A DNA stretch of 64,000 bases. Source: an uncultured Robinsoniella sp. GTDB taxonomy: Bacteria; Bacillota; Clostridia; Lachnospirales; Lachnospiraceae. The stretch covers positions 40,485 to 104,484 of the forward strand of contig UQCR01000009.1 of the NCBI GenBank assembly GCA_900539655.1. Reading direction: 5' to 3'. How positions within the stretch are numbered: position 1 is the stretch's first letter; every line of letters starts with the position of its first letter. Made by a program: the position numbers and the translations under genes. Below the pieces are notes generated by a model. The model worked only from the letters and a program-made list of their open reading frames with translations, searched no databases and had not been told where the DNA came from. This document shows, piece after piece, positions 17,221 through 26,474 of the stretch.

Positions 17221-17985
17221 TCAACCGAAACGGCCTGTTATATATTCTTCGGTTTTTTTCTCTTTTGGATTGTTGAATATCTGTATAGTATCTCCATATT
17301 CTACCACATCACCAGTCAGGAAGAAAGCAGTTTTATCAGAAATACGGCTGGCCTGCTGCATATTGTGGGTAACGATTACGATTGTATACTTTTCTTTTAA
17401 CTCAACAGCCAGATCTTCAATTTTCAAAGTGGAAATCGGGTCCAGCGCACTGGTTGGCTCATCCATTAAAATAACTTCCGGTTCAACAGCAAGTGCTCTG
17501 GCAATACAGATACGCTGTTGCTGCCCCCCGGACATTCCCAGGGCATTTTTCTTTAATCTGTCTTTTACTTCATCCCAGATTGCCGCCTGTTTTAAGCTGC
17601 GCTCTACGATTTCATCTAATTCCTGTTTCTTTTTGATTCCGTGGATTCTGGGACCATATGCAACATTGTCATAGATACTCATCGGAAATGGATTTGGCTG
17701 CTGGAAGACCATACCTACCCGCTGACGCAGTTTAATTACGTCGATATCGCCGTAAATATCCACATCATCCAAATATATCTTACCTTCCACTTTTACCCCT
17801 TCAATCAAATCATTCATACGGTTGATTGTTTTCAAAAAAGTAGACTTTCCACATCCGGAAGGACCTATAAAGGCAACAATTTCATTTTTTGGTATATTCA
17901 TATTAATCTTATTCAGAGCTTTAAAGTCCCCGTAATAAAGATTCAGATCCTCAACACGAAATTTCGGATTTTCTATCGGATTCAT
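17221..17985 (-). CDS. pstB: Phosphate ABC transporter ATP-binding protein
   Basis: Energises phosphate import with PstCA. Walker A GPSGCGKSTFLKTINRMN is near residue 41, Q-loop VFQQPNPFPMSIYDN near 92, ABC signature LGMSGGQQQR near 148 and Walker B VILMDEPTSALDP near 170, then the H-loop VTHNMQQASR. The NRMNDL sequence after Walker A is characteristic of PstB. At 254 residues it is full length and sits 5 bases after pstA. Confidence 0.98.
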   Translation of the reverse strand: MNPIENPKFRVEDLNLYYGDFKALNKINMNIPKNEIVAFIGPSGCGKSTFLKTINRMNDLIEGVKVEGKIYLDDVDIYGDIDVIKLRQRVGMVFQQPNPFPMSIYDNVAYGPRIHGIKKKQELDEIVERSLKQAAIWDEVKDRLKKNALGMSGGQQQRICIARALAVEPEVILMDEPTSALDPISTLKIEDLAVELKEKYTIVIVTHNMQQASRISDKTAFFLTGDVVEYGDTIQIFNNPKEKKTEEYITGRFG

Positions 17986-17990
17986 AATGC

Positions 17991-19172
17991 CTACTCTCCT
18001 TTTTTACTCAGAAGTTTTTTTGTAACCATTTTAGATGCAAAGTTTAAGACAATGATGATCACCAGCAGAACGATACCAATAGCGCATGCCGTAGTCAAAT
18101 CATTTTCTTCTTTCATCAAGGTATACATTTTAATCGTTAAAGTAGCGCCGCTTGCAGAGTTTCCAAACAGGGCTCCCGGAATCTGTGCAACGGTACCTGC
18201 TGTTAACAGAAGCGCTGCTGATTCTCCTACAATTCGACCGATACTAAGCAATACCGCAACTAAAATTCCCGGCAGTGCATTTGGAAGAACTACCTTGGAT
18301 ACTGTCTGCAGCCTGGTTGCTCCAAGTCCTAAGGAAGACTCCCGATAAGTTCTGGGAATAGCTTTTAATGCCTCTTCCGTGGTGGTTATTATCGTAGGAA
18401 GCAGAATAATACTCAGGGTTAACGCGCCTGCCAGCAGGGAATACTGCAGTCCGCATATTTTTACAAAGAACAGCGAACCGAACAAACCATAAATAATGGA
18501 TGGTATACCTGCAAGATTTTCGATGGCAAAATGGATGGTCCTCATCAATTTACCAGGTTTCGCATATTCAATCAGATAAACAGCGGATAATATTCCAATT
18601 GGCGCTGCTATCAGAAGTGATAGTCCAATCATATACAGCGTAGTTACGAGCATCGGGCGGATACCACCGCCTGGCCTTACCACTTTTATCTTTAAATTGG
18701 TATCCTTCAGTCCCGCAATCTGATTTTTTAAATCAGTTACTGCCTTTTTTACGGATTCAGGGTTCTTGGGATCCGTCTCTTTTACCAGAGAATCCACACT
18801 GATGCTCCCTATCTTAGAAAGTATATCTTTCTTTTCAATTGGATAAGCTACTTTCTTGGGATTTAAAGCGTCTTTAAGAGGAGATGTTTTATCCATTTCA
18901 CTGATATAGACTTTTTTATCCTCGTTTATATTCAGGGTAATTCCAAGGGAGGGAATATATCCTTCCTGTCCGTTATCCGGCATATCTGCAGCAACCTGTG
19001 AAGTTACATAAGTAGTTTTGTCCTCATAATTCCTGGTCAGGAAATTCAAATTAATTCCCGGTAATCCCTTTACCACAATAAATCCTATGATGACAACAAG
19101 TATAAACACCGTAAATCCGGCAGAACCATAAATCAGGCCTTTTACAATAGAGTCTTTCGTTTTCCTGCTCAT
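17991..19172 (-). CDS. pstA: Phosphate ABC transporter permease PstA with large extracytoplasmic insert
   Basis: Membrane permease of the phosphate importer. It is 393 residues, about 100 longer than usual: after the first TM helix (about 15-37) comes a hydrophilic stretch of roughly 130 residues before the permease core starts at GGGIRPMLVTTLYMIG near residue 167. The EAA-type loop is visible as LKAIPRTYRESSLGLGATRL. The insert contains repeated Lys/Asp-rich segments and would face outside. It overlaps pstC by 4 bases. Confidence 0.95.
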   Translation of the reverse strand: MSRKTKDSIVKGLIYGSAGFTVFILVVIIGFIVVKGLPGINLNFLTRNYEDKTTYVTSQVAADMPDNGQEGYIPSLGITLNINEDKKVYISEMDKTSPLKDALNPKKVAYPIEKKDILSKIGSISVDSLVKETDPKNPESVKKAVTDLKNQIAGLKDTNLKIKVVRPGGGIRPMLVTTLYMIGLSLLIAAPIGILSAVYLIEYAKPGKLMRTIHFAIENLAGIPSIIYGLFGSLFFVKICGLQYSLLAGALTLSIILLPTIITTTEEALKAIPRTYRESSLGLGATRLQTVSKVVLPNALPGILVAVLLSIGRIVGESAALLLTAGTVAQIPGALFGNSASGATLTIKMYTLMKEENDLTTACAIGIVLLVIIIVLNFASKMVTKKLLSKKGE

Positions 19173-20056
19173 GATTTTTCACCTGCCTTGCGTGTAATTT
19201 TTAATAAGGTTAAATTAACAATCATAATAAAGATAAATAAGATAACACCGGTTGCAAAGAGCATTTCCTGCTGTCTTCCGGATGCATAGCTCATCTCCAT
19301 GGCGATATTCGTTGTAAGCGGACGTACCATAGACCAGATACTTTCCGGAAGGCCCTGTGTGGGATTTCCCGCTATCATCATAACAGCCATCGTCTCACCA
19401 ATTGCACGTCCAACGCCCAAAACGGTAGCCGAAAGAATACCTGACTTTGCTGCCGGAAGCACTGCTTTAAAAATCGTCTGCACCTTGGATGCCCCAAGGC
19501 CAAGGGACGCTTCCCGGTATGATTTCGGTACTGATTTTATCGCACTTTCTGATAGGGAAACAATAGTCGGTAATATCATAATTGTTAATACAATGATTAC
19601 TGCCAGCAATGACTGTCCCTGCACTTGCGGGGATATCTCCTTGATAATCGGAACGATTACACCCAGACCAAAAGCACCGTATAGAACAGAAGGAATGCCA
19701 GCAAGTAATTCAACTGCTGGCCTGATTACCTTCACGGCACCTTTTGGTGCTATTTCAGCAATGAAAACTGCTGTGAGGACACCAATCGGCACACCGATTA
19801 CAATTGCTCCTGCTGTAGCCAGAACAGAAGCTACAATCATATAGAAGACTCCGTATACATTTTGTCCGGGAGCCCATCTGGTTCCAGTGATGAAATCGAT
19901 AAAACTGTAGCTGTCAGGACCAAAAAAAGGTCGTAATCCTTTGTAAAAAACAAATACTATAATTGCTATTACCGAAATAACTCCCACCAGGGCGCAGAGC
20001 AAGAAGATTCCTTCTACTACTTTTTCAAATACGTCTCTCTTTACATTTCGGTTCAT
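19169..20056 (-). CDS. pstC: Phosphate ABC transporter permease PstC
   Basis: Second permease subunit of the phosphate importer, 295 residues, six predicted TM helices. The EAA-like cytoplasmic loop IKSVPKSYREASLGLGASK sits near residue 175 and pairs with PstB. It starts after AGGAAATT behind an intergenic hairpin that follows pstS, and overlaps pstA by 4 bases. Confidence 0.97.
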   Translation of the reverse strand: MNRNVKRDVFEKVVEGIFLLCALVGVISVIAIIVFVFYKGLRPFFGPDSYSFIDFITGTRWAPGQNVYGVFYMIVASVLATAGAIVIGVPIGVLTAVFIAEIAPKGAVKVIRPAVELLAGIPSVLYGAFGLGVIVPIIKEISPQVQGQSLLAVIIVLTIMILPTIVSLSESAIKSVPKSYREASLGLGASKVQTIFKAVLPAAKSGILSATVLGVGRAIGETMAVMMIAGNPTQGLPESIWSMVRPLTTNIAMEMSYASGRQQEMLFATGVILFIFIMIVNLTLLKITRKAGEKS

Positions 20057-20138
20057 AATTTCCTCCAGGGCCGCAATTACTGCGGCTTAAATTTATGCAG
20101 CCTGATGCATTTTTGTAAATGCTCATAGCAAGATGCAG

Positions 20139-20173
20139 GTCCCGCCCTGCTTATTATTGAAGCAAAGCGGGAC
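20139..20173 (-). other. Intercistronic hairpin between pstS and pstC
   Basis: Minus-strand stem GTCCCGC with GCGGGAC plus GCTT/AAGC, without a T-run. Such hairpins commonly stabilise or partly terminate pstS mRNA so that the binding protein is made in excess (inference). Confidence 0.5.
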
Positions 20174-20217
20174 GCTTTTCGTATATTAATTTTGCAGATG
20201 CATTACTGATCAGCCGA

Positions 20218-21165
20218 TTAGTCTACGCGGATACCGCCGTGGTTATCTACAGCCGCCTGTCCTTCTTCGGAGATTGCAAATTCTAAGAATGCTTTTCCTG
20301 CATCTGTTACTTTATCATCATAGTAGCAGAAAAGGAATGGTCTGCTCAGAGGATATTCTCCGGATTTTGCTAATTCAGCAGTTGGTTCTACGCCTGCTAC
20401 TGTAAGAGATTTTACTGTGTCATCGATGAAAGAGAAGGATACATAACCGATTGCATTTTCATTTCCTGCAACAGCTGCCTGTACCGGACCATTTCCTTCA
20501 GATACAGATGCATTTCCGGAAAGTCCGCCTGCATCTTCCAGTTTAATTAACTCTTCAAATGCACTTCTTGTTCCTGAACTTTCTTCACGGGATACTACGA
20601 AGATATCTTCATCATTTCCGCCAACATCTTTCCAGTTTGTAATTTTACCGGAGTAAATATCTGCCAGCTGCTCTTCTGTAATGTCTTTTACTGCTTCATT
20701 AGCAGGATTTACAATAATTGCAATTCCGTCATACGCGAAAACTTCTGTCTTTAATGCGTCTTCTTTTTCTTCATCCTTTATTTCTCTGGATGCAGCACCG
20801 ATATTGTTTGTTCCGGATTTTGTATCTGTGATACCTGCTGAGGAACCGCTTCCTGTATACTCGATGGTTACATCAGGATTCTGAGCTTCAAACTCATCTT
20901 TCATATCGTTTAAGATCTTCTCTACGGAAGTAGATCCTGTAATTACTATATTTCCACTGATATCTCCTGCGGGAGCTTCGCTTCCGTCTGCACTTGCTGA
21001 CTCTGATGAAGCGGCTTCAGTTGTTGCTGCCTGTGTGTCACCAGCCCCTGCTTCTGTAGCTGCTGTTGTGCTTGGTGAGGTCTCTGTTGTTCCTGTATTG
21101 CTTCCGCAAGCAACCAGTCCTAATGTCATAATTCCAACTACCGCCATTGCGATTAATTTCTTCAT
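20218..21165 (-). CDS. pstS: Phosphate-binding lipoprotein PstS
   Basis: Extracellular phosphate receptor of the ABC importer. The ATG at 21165 has GGAGG eight bases upstream; about 315 residues. The signal peptide ends in the lipobox GLVACGS (lipidated Cys near 21), followed by a Thr/Ser/Ala/Glu-rich linker of about 50 residues. The phosphate-binding fold shows ITGSTSVEKILNDM, YTGSGSSAGITD and VVSREESSGTRSAFEEL. It is the first gene of pstSCAB-phoU, behind a PHO-type box. Confidence 0.96.
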   Translation of the reverse strand: MKKLIAMAVVGIMTLGLVACGSNTGTTETSPSTTAATEAGAGDTQAATTEAASSESASADGSEAPAGDISGNIVITGSTSVEKILNDMKDEFEAQNPDVTIEYTGSGSSAGITDTKSGTNNIGAASREIKDEEKEDALKTEVFAYDGIAIIVNPANEAVKDITEEQLADIYSGKITNWKDVGGNDEDIFVVSREESSGTRSAFEELIKLEDAGGLSGNASVSEGNGPVQAAVAGNENAIGYVSFSFIDDTVKSLTVAGVEPTAELAKSGEYPLSRPFLFCYYDDKVTDAGKAFLEFAISEEGQAAVDNHGGIRVD

Positions 21166-21232
21166 AATTTTTTCCTCCAAAACTTTTCTAATTTGTTCTT
21201 ACAAGAAAGTATTCTAATAGATGCGTATAAAG

Positions 21233-21264
21233 ATTATATATTGTATATGTAAAGTTTATGTAAA
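21233..21264 (-). promoter_or_regulatory. pstS promoter with PhoP/PhoB-type box
   Basis: Minus strand: TTTACA-N5-TTTACA (11-bp direct repeat at 21264-21248), 9 bases, then the -10 TATAAT (21238-21233). The repeat matches the TT(A/T)ACA repeat with 11-base period bound by Bacillus PhoP, and takes the place of a -35 box, as expected for an activated promoter. Confidence 0.7.
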
Positions 21265-21342
21265 ATCAAAAATTATACTTATAAAAATAAAAAATGCTTA
21301 TTTTTGACAGCGGAAAAATCAGTAAAAACCATTTTTCATTAC

Positions 21343-21393
21343 AAAAAAACAGCTGTTTTATCAAGAATTTTCCTGAAAAACAGCTGTTTTTTT
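21343..21393 (-). terminator. Intrinsic terminator after phoR
   Basis: Two copies of AAAACAGCTGTTTT separated by 17 bases form a long stem with T-runs on both strands; it isolates phoR from the pst operon. Confidence 0.7.
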
Positions 21394-21402
21394 ATATTAC
21401 AA

Positions 21403-23064
21403 TTATAAATGGATTGTAATTTCCGTTCCTTCATCGGGAGTACTGTGAACTTCAATATATCCGCCCTGGTATTCCACCACATGCTTTACAATAGAAAGTC
21501 CTAATCCCGTACCACCCGTCTGTTTGGAATGGCTTTTATCAATCCTGTAAAATCTTTCAAAAATACGTTCCTGGTATTTGCTGGGGATACCGATTCCGGT
21601 ATCCGACACCCTGATCACCGGATGCTGATCCTCTTCTGAGATAGAAATCGTTACCTTTCCACCCTGTCTGTTATACTTAATACCATTTTCGCAAAGATTA
21701 TAAATCAAATCCAGCATCATTGCGCGGACAGCCACCATTTTTACCGGAGAGCCCTCAAGATGCAGGGTTACCATATTCCGCTCTGCTACCGGCAATAAGC
21801 GCTCTATAATTTCCGATGAAATTTCATACAAATCCACAAGTTCTTTCGTGGTTCGTGCATCTTTTTCATCCAGTCGGCTGATTTTAATGATATCCTCCAC
21901 CAGAGAAATCAGACGTGCTGCCTCTTTGTAGATTTTACCGGCGAACTGTGGAATATCCTGGGGCTGTACCATGCCGTTCTGCATCAGTTCCGCATATCCG
22001 GAAATCGATGTCAGCGGAGTTTTCAGCTCATGGGATACATTTGCTGAAAATTCCCGACGCATTTTCTCAGCCTTGTATTTCTCGGTAATATCCAGTACAA
22101 ACAGAACCGCTCCCTGGATGCTTCCTTCCTGGATAACCGGATTGCCAAAAAATTGAATGGTAGTTTCATCCAGCTTTAGTATCTCACTGTGGGTTTCCCC
22201 TTTCATAGACTTCTCCACTGTATTCTGAAGCTGCTGGCTGCGGTTGAACAGTGAAATATTCTTCCCGATATATTGCATACTTGGTGCTCCCAGTATATTT
22301 TTACAGCTCTGGTTAATAAATACAATGCGTGATTCTTTATCCAGCAGGATTAAGCCTTCATTCATATTCGTGGTAATGGTATTAAACTTTTCCTTCTGCT
22401 CAATCAGATCCGTCATCTGGTCCTTAATCTGATAATTTTGTTTTTCAATCCTGTTCAGCAGCGGAAACAACTCGTTAAATGATACCTTCTGAGTTGGATG
22501 CTGCAAATCAATATTATTAATATTAGAGATAATACCATTTGCAAGCTTTGTGGCAATCAGGAAAGAGCCCAGCAGTATAATCAGCGAAATCACGCATGCC
22601 GCTGGCAGAACCTTCATAAATGTAGGAATCAGGCCGTCAATGGTACCGGATACCCTTAAGAAGCTACCTGTTGACAATTTTATAGCATAATAATACGTAT
22701 GCTTTCTCAATGTGTCTGAGGTTCTTTTGGAAATGCCGGTTCCATTCTTAGCTGCATCCTTAATTTCCGGGCGCTCCAGATGATTTTCCATTTTACCGGC
22801 ATCTGCCTGGCTGTCGTAAATAACTGTTCCGTCCGGACTTATATAGGTGATTCTGGAAGGTGTCTGTGCCTCTATTTCATCCAAAAAAGAAACAGGGTCC
22901 GCCAGGCCCTCATAGGCCTTGGCGATGTACACTGCTTCCGTCTTTAATTCGTTTTTTAGTTGTTGCTGCATATTATAGTTAAAAAACAGTACAAATGCAA
23001 CCGTTATGAAAATAACAGTTAAAATCCCCAGTCCAAATACATTTTTATAGATCTTCTTTTTCAT
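21403..23064 (-). CDS. phoR: Phosphate-sensing sensor histidine kinase
   Basis: Membrane histidine kinase partner of the adjacent response regulator. 553 residues: TM1 about 9-29, an extracytoplasmic sensor domain, TM2 about 155-177, a linker, a PAS domain about 235-330, then the H-box FSANVSHELKTPLTSISGY near 345 with the phospho-accepting His, N-box LCENGIKYNRQGG near 455 and the G-boxes VSDTGIGIPSK and GGTGLGLSIVKHVV. The overlap of 4 bases with the regulator gene and the adjacent pst operon support the PhoR assignment. Confidence 0.92.
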   Translation of the reverse strand: MKKKIYKNVFGLGILTVIFITVAFVLFFNYNMQQQLKNELKTEAVYIAKAYEGLADPVSFLDEIEAQTPSRITYISPDGTVIYDSQADAGKMENHLERPEIKDAAKNGTGISKRTSDTLRKHTYYYAIKLSTGSFLRVSGTIDGLIPTFMKVLPAACVISLIILLGSFLIATKLANGIISNINNIDLQHPTQKVSFNELFPLLNRIEKQNYQIKDQMTDLIEQKEKFNTITTNMNEGLILLDKESRIVFINQSCKNILGAPSMQYIGKNISLFNRSQQLQNTVEKSMKGETHSEILKLDETTIQFFGNPVIQEGSIQGAVLFVLDITEKYKAEKMRREFSANVSHELKTPLTSISGYAELMQNGMVQPQDIPQFAGKIYKEAARLISLVEDIIKISRLDEKDARTTKELVDLYEISSEIIERLLPVAERNMVTLHLEGSPVKMVAVRAMMLDLIYNLCENGIKYNRQGGKVTISISEEDQHPVIRVSDTGIGIPSKYQERIFERFYRIDKSHSKQTGGTGLGLSIVKHVVEYQGGYIEVHSTPDEGTEITIHL

Positions 23065-23744
23065 TCTTTATTTCCCATTTTATAGCCTACTCCGCGAACG
23101 GTCTCTATCATATTGCCGCTGGAACCCAATTTCTGTCTCAGCGATCCTATATGAACATCAACGGTACGGCTTTCCCCTTCGTAATCATAATTCCAGATTA
23201 CTTCCAGTATTTTATCCCGGGAAAGTACGATTCCCTGGTTTTTCATCAAATACGTAAGAAGTTCAAATTCTTTGTAGGTCAAAACAACCTCTTTACCACT
23301 GACCGTTACTTCATGCTTCTGGATATCCAGACGAATATCACCAAGCACCATCATATCGGTGGAAATGCTTTTCTGACTTCTGCGAAGGACTGCTTTGATT
23401 CTGGAAATCAGTTCCATTACGCCAAAGGGTTTCGTTACATAATCATCCGCGCCCACGTCCAGTCCCTTAACCTTATCGTATTCCGTAGATTTCGCTGTCA
23501 GCATAATAACAGGGATATCCTTGTATTCATTTTTAGCACGCAGTTTTTTCAGAATACTGATGCCGTCTTCATCCGGCAGCATGATATCTAACAAAATCAA
23601 ATCCGGGTTCCCGTCTTTCAAGCCTTTGTAAAACTCTGCCGCATTCTCAAAACCAATGGCTTCGTACCCGGATGTTTTCAGGGCATACGCAACCAACTCT
23701 CTGATATTCATATCATCTTCTACACAATAAATCATCTGACTCAT
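23061..23744 (-). CDS. PhoB/PhoP-type response regulator
   Basis: OmpR-family regulator of 227 residues. The receiver domain has acidic residues DDMN, phospho-acceptor Asp in LILLDIMLPDEDG near 55 and the Lys in DDYVTKPFG near 105. The C-terminal winged helix shows VVLTYKEFELLTYL, RDKILEVIWNYDYEGESR and VDVHIGSLRQKLG. It is named PhoB/PhoP from its place next to phoR and pst and the PHO-like box upstream of pstS. Confidence 0.9.
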   Translation of the reverse strand: MSQMIYCVEDDMNIRELVAYALKTSGYEAIGFENAAEFYKGLKDGNPDLILLDIMLPDEDGISILKKLRAKNEYKDIPVIMLTAKSTEYDKVKGLDVGADDYVTKPFGVMELISRIKAVLRRSQKSISTDMMVLGDIRLDIQKHEVTVSGKEVVLTYKEFELLTYLMKNQGIVLSRDKILEVIWNYDYEGESRTVDVHIGSLRQKLGSSGNMIETVRGVGYKMGNKE

Positions 23745-23785
23745 AAACTTATCGAAACCTCCATATGCCTTGTTTACAGTGTATT

Positions 23786-25462
23786 TTAATGTTCACTCAT
23801 TACGTATCCTGCCAGATTATAGGCATGATCTGATATCCTTTCCAGGTTACTGATAATATCCAGGAAAATAACTCCGTTTGTAGGGTTGCACAACTGCTTG
23901 GAAAGGCGTTCGATATGCGTTTCACGCAGTTCTTCTTCCATGTTATCAACCATATCTTCATAGGTTACCACTTTCGTTGCAGCATCAATGCTTTCCTCTT
24001 CCCTTGCCTTCATAGCATAAACGAAAGAGTTGGTAACAAGTTCCATAATTTCGCTTAATTCTTTCCCAGCTTCTTCGGAGAACTGAATATCATCCTTTGC
24101 TTTGTTTTCCGCCAGCTCGGCAATATTTTCCGTATGGTCACCCACACGCTCAATGTCGCTTACGGAATAAAACAGATTGTTAATGATAGTGTGCTGGTCT
24201 TCATTTAAGGAAAGATTACTTATTTTTACCAGATATTCGGTGATCATCTTCTCCATGCTGTTAATGGTCTTTTCCGTTTTATATACAGCATCTATTTTTT
24301 CAGTGTCATTATGAAGTACGGCATCAAATGCGTTCTGCATATTTGTCTGGGCAATTCTTCCCATATGTACAACTTCGAGAATTGCATTTTCAACTGCGAA
24401 AGTCGGAGTTTCTAAAATACGGTCATCCAAATGACGCAATGTTATTACTTCGTCTGATTCGCTTCCTTCCAGAACATCGCCGCCCTTGTCCGAAACAATA
24501 AGACCTGACAGCTGAACCAGTTTGTTGGCAAATGGGAACAATATAATCGTACAGATAATATTAAATATAGTATGGAAAATGGAAATGCCTACGCTACCGA
24601 TTCCCGCCGCCGCAAAGACCGGATTCAGCTGGAATATGCCAAACATCGCCGCTCCGAATATTACCGCTCCTATCATATTAAAGGATAAATGGATCACCGC
24701 TGCACGCTTTGCATTTCTGGGTGCTCCAATACTGGATAAAAGGGCAGTAAAACAAGAACCTATATTAGAACCAAGGCTTATGTAAATGGCTGAACTTGCT
24801 GTAACAACGCCGCCGGTAGCCGCCAGTGTCTGGAGAATACCAACAGAAGCAGAAGAACTCTGCATAATTCCGGTAACCAACGCTCCGATTGCAATTCCAA
24901 GAAATGGATTGCTTCCGAACAAAGCAAATGCCTTTGTGAAGATTGGCAGCTCCGTATAGGAAGAAGCAGCATTTTTCATAAAATCAAGACCAATGAATAA
25001 TAAGCCCAGACCAATGATAATTTCACCAATTGTTTTCTTTTTCTGCTTTTTGGAGAACATTATAAAAAATGCTCCAATCCCCACTAATAGGGGTGCATAA
25101 AGTGATGGTGATACAGCTTTAAAACTATCGCCCAGCTGTCCCAGGGATACGATCCATGATGTGATACAGGTACCAATATTAGCACCCATGATTACGCCTA
25201 CAGCCTGTCCCAGATTCATTATGCCTGCATTTACAAATCCAACTACCATAACCGTAGTTGCACCACTGCTTTGAATAATTGCTGTGATTAAGGCTCCAAC
25301 CAGAATTGCCATTACCCGGTTGTTCGTCAGAACTCCCAGAAGCTCCCTCATTTTGTTACCGGTTGATTTCTGGATTCCATCCGACATGCTGTGCATACCG
25401 TATAGGAACATTCCAAGGCCTCCGCAAAACATAAACAAATTCTGTACGTCATTAATTGACAT
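23786..25462 (-). CDS. Na+/phosphate symporter family protein with PhoU-like C-terminus
   Basis: Membrane Na/Pi-cotransporter (NptA/YjbB type) of 558 residues. The inverted-repeat core contains QSSGATTVMVVGFVNAG and GANIGTCITSW near residues 65-100 and the second copy MQSSSASVGIL and GSNIGSCFTALLSS near 200-245. The C-terminal 200 residues form a PhoU-like helical domain with DIERVGDHTENIAEL and NLERISDHAYNLAGY. It lies directly upstream of the regulator gene and probably adds a second uptake or export route for phosphate. Confidence 0.92.
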   Translation of the reverse strand: MSINDVQNLFMFCGGLGMFLYGMHSMSDGIQKSTGNKMRELLGVLTNNRVMAILVGALITAIIQSSGATTVMVVGFVNAGIMNLGQAVGVIMGANIGTCITSWIVSLGQLGDSFKAVSPSLYAPLLVGIGAFFIMFSKKQKKKTIGEIIIGLGLLFIGLDFMKNAASSYTELPIFTKAFALFGSNPFLGIAIGALVTGIMQSSSASVGILQTLAATGGVVTASSAIYISLGSNIGSCFTALLSSIGAPRNAKRAAVIHLSFNMIGAVIFGAAMFGIFQLNPVFAAAGIGSVGISIFHTIFNIICTIILFPFANKLVQLSGLIVSDKGGDVLEGSESDEVITLRHLDDRILETPTFAVENAILEVVHMGRIAQTNMQNAFDAVLHNDTEKIDAVYKTEKTINSMEKMITEYLVKISNLSLNEDQHTIINNLFYSVSDIERVGDHTENIAELAENKAKDDIQFSEEAGKELSEIMELVTNSFVYAMKAREEESIDAATKVVTYEDMVDNMEEELRETHIERLSKQLCNPTNGVIFLDIISNLERISDHAYNLAGYVMSEH

Positions 25463-25513
25463 CTGATAATCCTCCTAATTAAAACAAATCTTTTTCATAA
25501 TTATAGAAATTCA

Positions 25514-25541
25514 CAAAAAAATAGGGATGCTGCTACACCCC
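25514..25541 (-). terminator. Intrinsic terminator after the methylglyoxal synthase-like gene
   Basis: Minus-strand GGGGTG-N6-CATCCC stem with one G.U pair, followed by TATTTTTTT, 11 bases after the stop. Confidence 0.65.
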
Positions 25542-25552
25542 TCTCTTAGATT

Positions 25553-25945
25553 TTATATCTGTAATCTCCATTCAAGATCACCATGAGCTAATCCAAGAAT
25601 TAAAGATTCCGCAGTTGCAATATTGGTTGCAATTGGGATATTATATTTATCACAACATTTTGATATTGTATAAATATCCGGCTCCTTAGGATCTACCATC
25701 GCCGGGTTGTAGAAAAAGATTACCATATCCAGGCCATTTCTCTCAAGCATCTCTGTAAACTGCTTATCTCCTCCCACACTTCCCGGGAGAAACTTGTGGA
25801 CGCGAAGATTTGTAACATCTTCTACACGGCGTCCCGTAATTCCTGTCGCATAAATTTCATGTTTGCTAAGTATATGCTTATATGCAAGACAAAAATCTTC
25901 AATTAAACTTTTTTTACTGTTATGTGCAATAATACCGATATTCAT
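25553..25945 (-). CDS. Methylglyoxal synthase-like protein with altered active-site residues
   Basis: 130-residue MGS-like domain. Methylglyoxal synthase converts dihydroxyacetone phosphate to methylglyoxal. The phosphate-binding TGITGR near residue 37, GSVGGDKQ near 57 (catalytic Asp kept) and the C-terminal ATNIATAESLILGL are clear. However the usual FFWDP..PHDPD block reads FFYNP..PKEPD, so an Asp is Asn and the active-site His is Lys, and AHD near the N-terminus reads AHN. Activity is therefore uncertain; it may be a divergent enzyme or an effector-binding domain. It is a single-gene unit with its own terminator. Confidence 0.8.
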   Translation of the reverse strand: MNIGIIAHNSKKSLIEDFCLAYKHILSKHEIYATGITGRRVEDVTNLRVHKFLPGSVGGDKQFTEMLERNGLDMVIFFYNPAMVDPKEPDIYTISKCCDKYNIPIATNIATAESLILGLAHGDLEWRLQI

Positions 25946-26140
25946 CTAATCATCCTTTTTTTCTCTTCTTTCTACCGATTATAACATATAAATAGGGAAA
26001 ATGGAAAATGTTTTTTTGTTTTTATCTAAATTTGTAAAAAATTGAAAAAATTTCCAGTTTAGAATTTCAATTAATTCATATACTAGGAAGGCAATAACAA
26101 ATTGCAAATAAAAAAAACAGACAGAAAAAAAGGAGGGGTT

Positions 26141-26398
26141 ATGATGTCAAACAGATCATCTAACACAGCAGCAGTACCAGAAGCAAAAGGAGCTTTAGAC
26201 CGTTTCAAATTTGAGGTAGCTAACGAATTAGGAGTTCCGTTAACAGATGGTTACAATGGTAACTTAACTTCCAAACAGAATGGTAGCGTTGGTGGCTATA
26301 TGGTTAAGAAAATGATCGAAGCTCAGGAAAGACAGATGTCCGGCGGAGCAAGCATGCCAGCAGGTAACATGTCAGCAGGAAGTACTTCTCAGTACTAA
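26141..26398 (+). CDS. Alpha/beta-type small acid-soluble spore protein
   Basis: DNA-binding protein that coats and protects spore DNA. The 85-residue sequence contains the family core LDRFKFEVANELGVPL (GPR protease site near the ELG) and NGSVGGYMVKKMIEAQE. A very strong AAAAAAGGAGGGG precedes two consecutive ATGs (26141 and 26144); either can be the start. A CATATACTA sequence about 60 bases upstream is a possible forespore -10, but no good -35 was seen. A terminator follows, making it monocistronic as usual for ssp genes. Confidence 0.92.
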   Translation: MMSNRSSNTAAVPEAKGALDRFKFEVANELGVPLTDGYNGNLTSKQNGSVGGYMVKKMIEAQERQMSGGASMPAGNMSAGSTSQY

Positions 26399-26437
26399 TT
26401 TCAAAAACGAAATTCTTTCGTCTTTGACAAAGAAAGG

Positions 26438-26470
26438 GCCCAGATAATTTTATCTGGGCTTCTTTCTTTT
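26438..26470. terminator. Bidirectional intrinsic terminator
   Basis: GCCCAGATA-N4-TATCTGGGC extended by AAGAAAG/CTTTCTT, with TTCTTTCTTTTTT on the plus strand. It ends the SASP gene and, on the minus strand, can end the Ala/Lys-rich gene. Confidence 0.8.
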
Positions 26471-26474
26471 TTGT

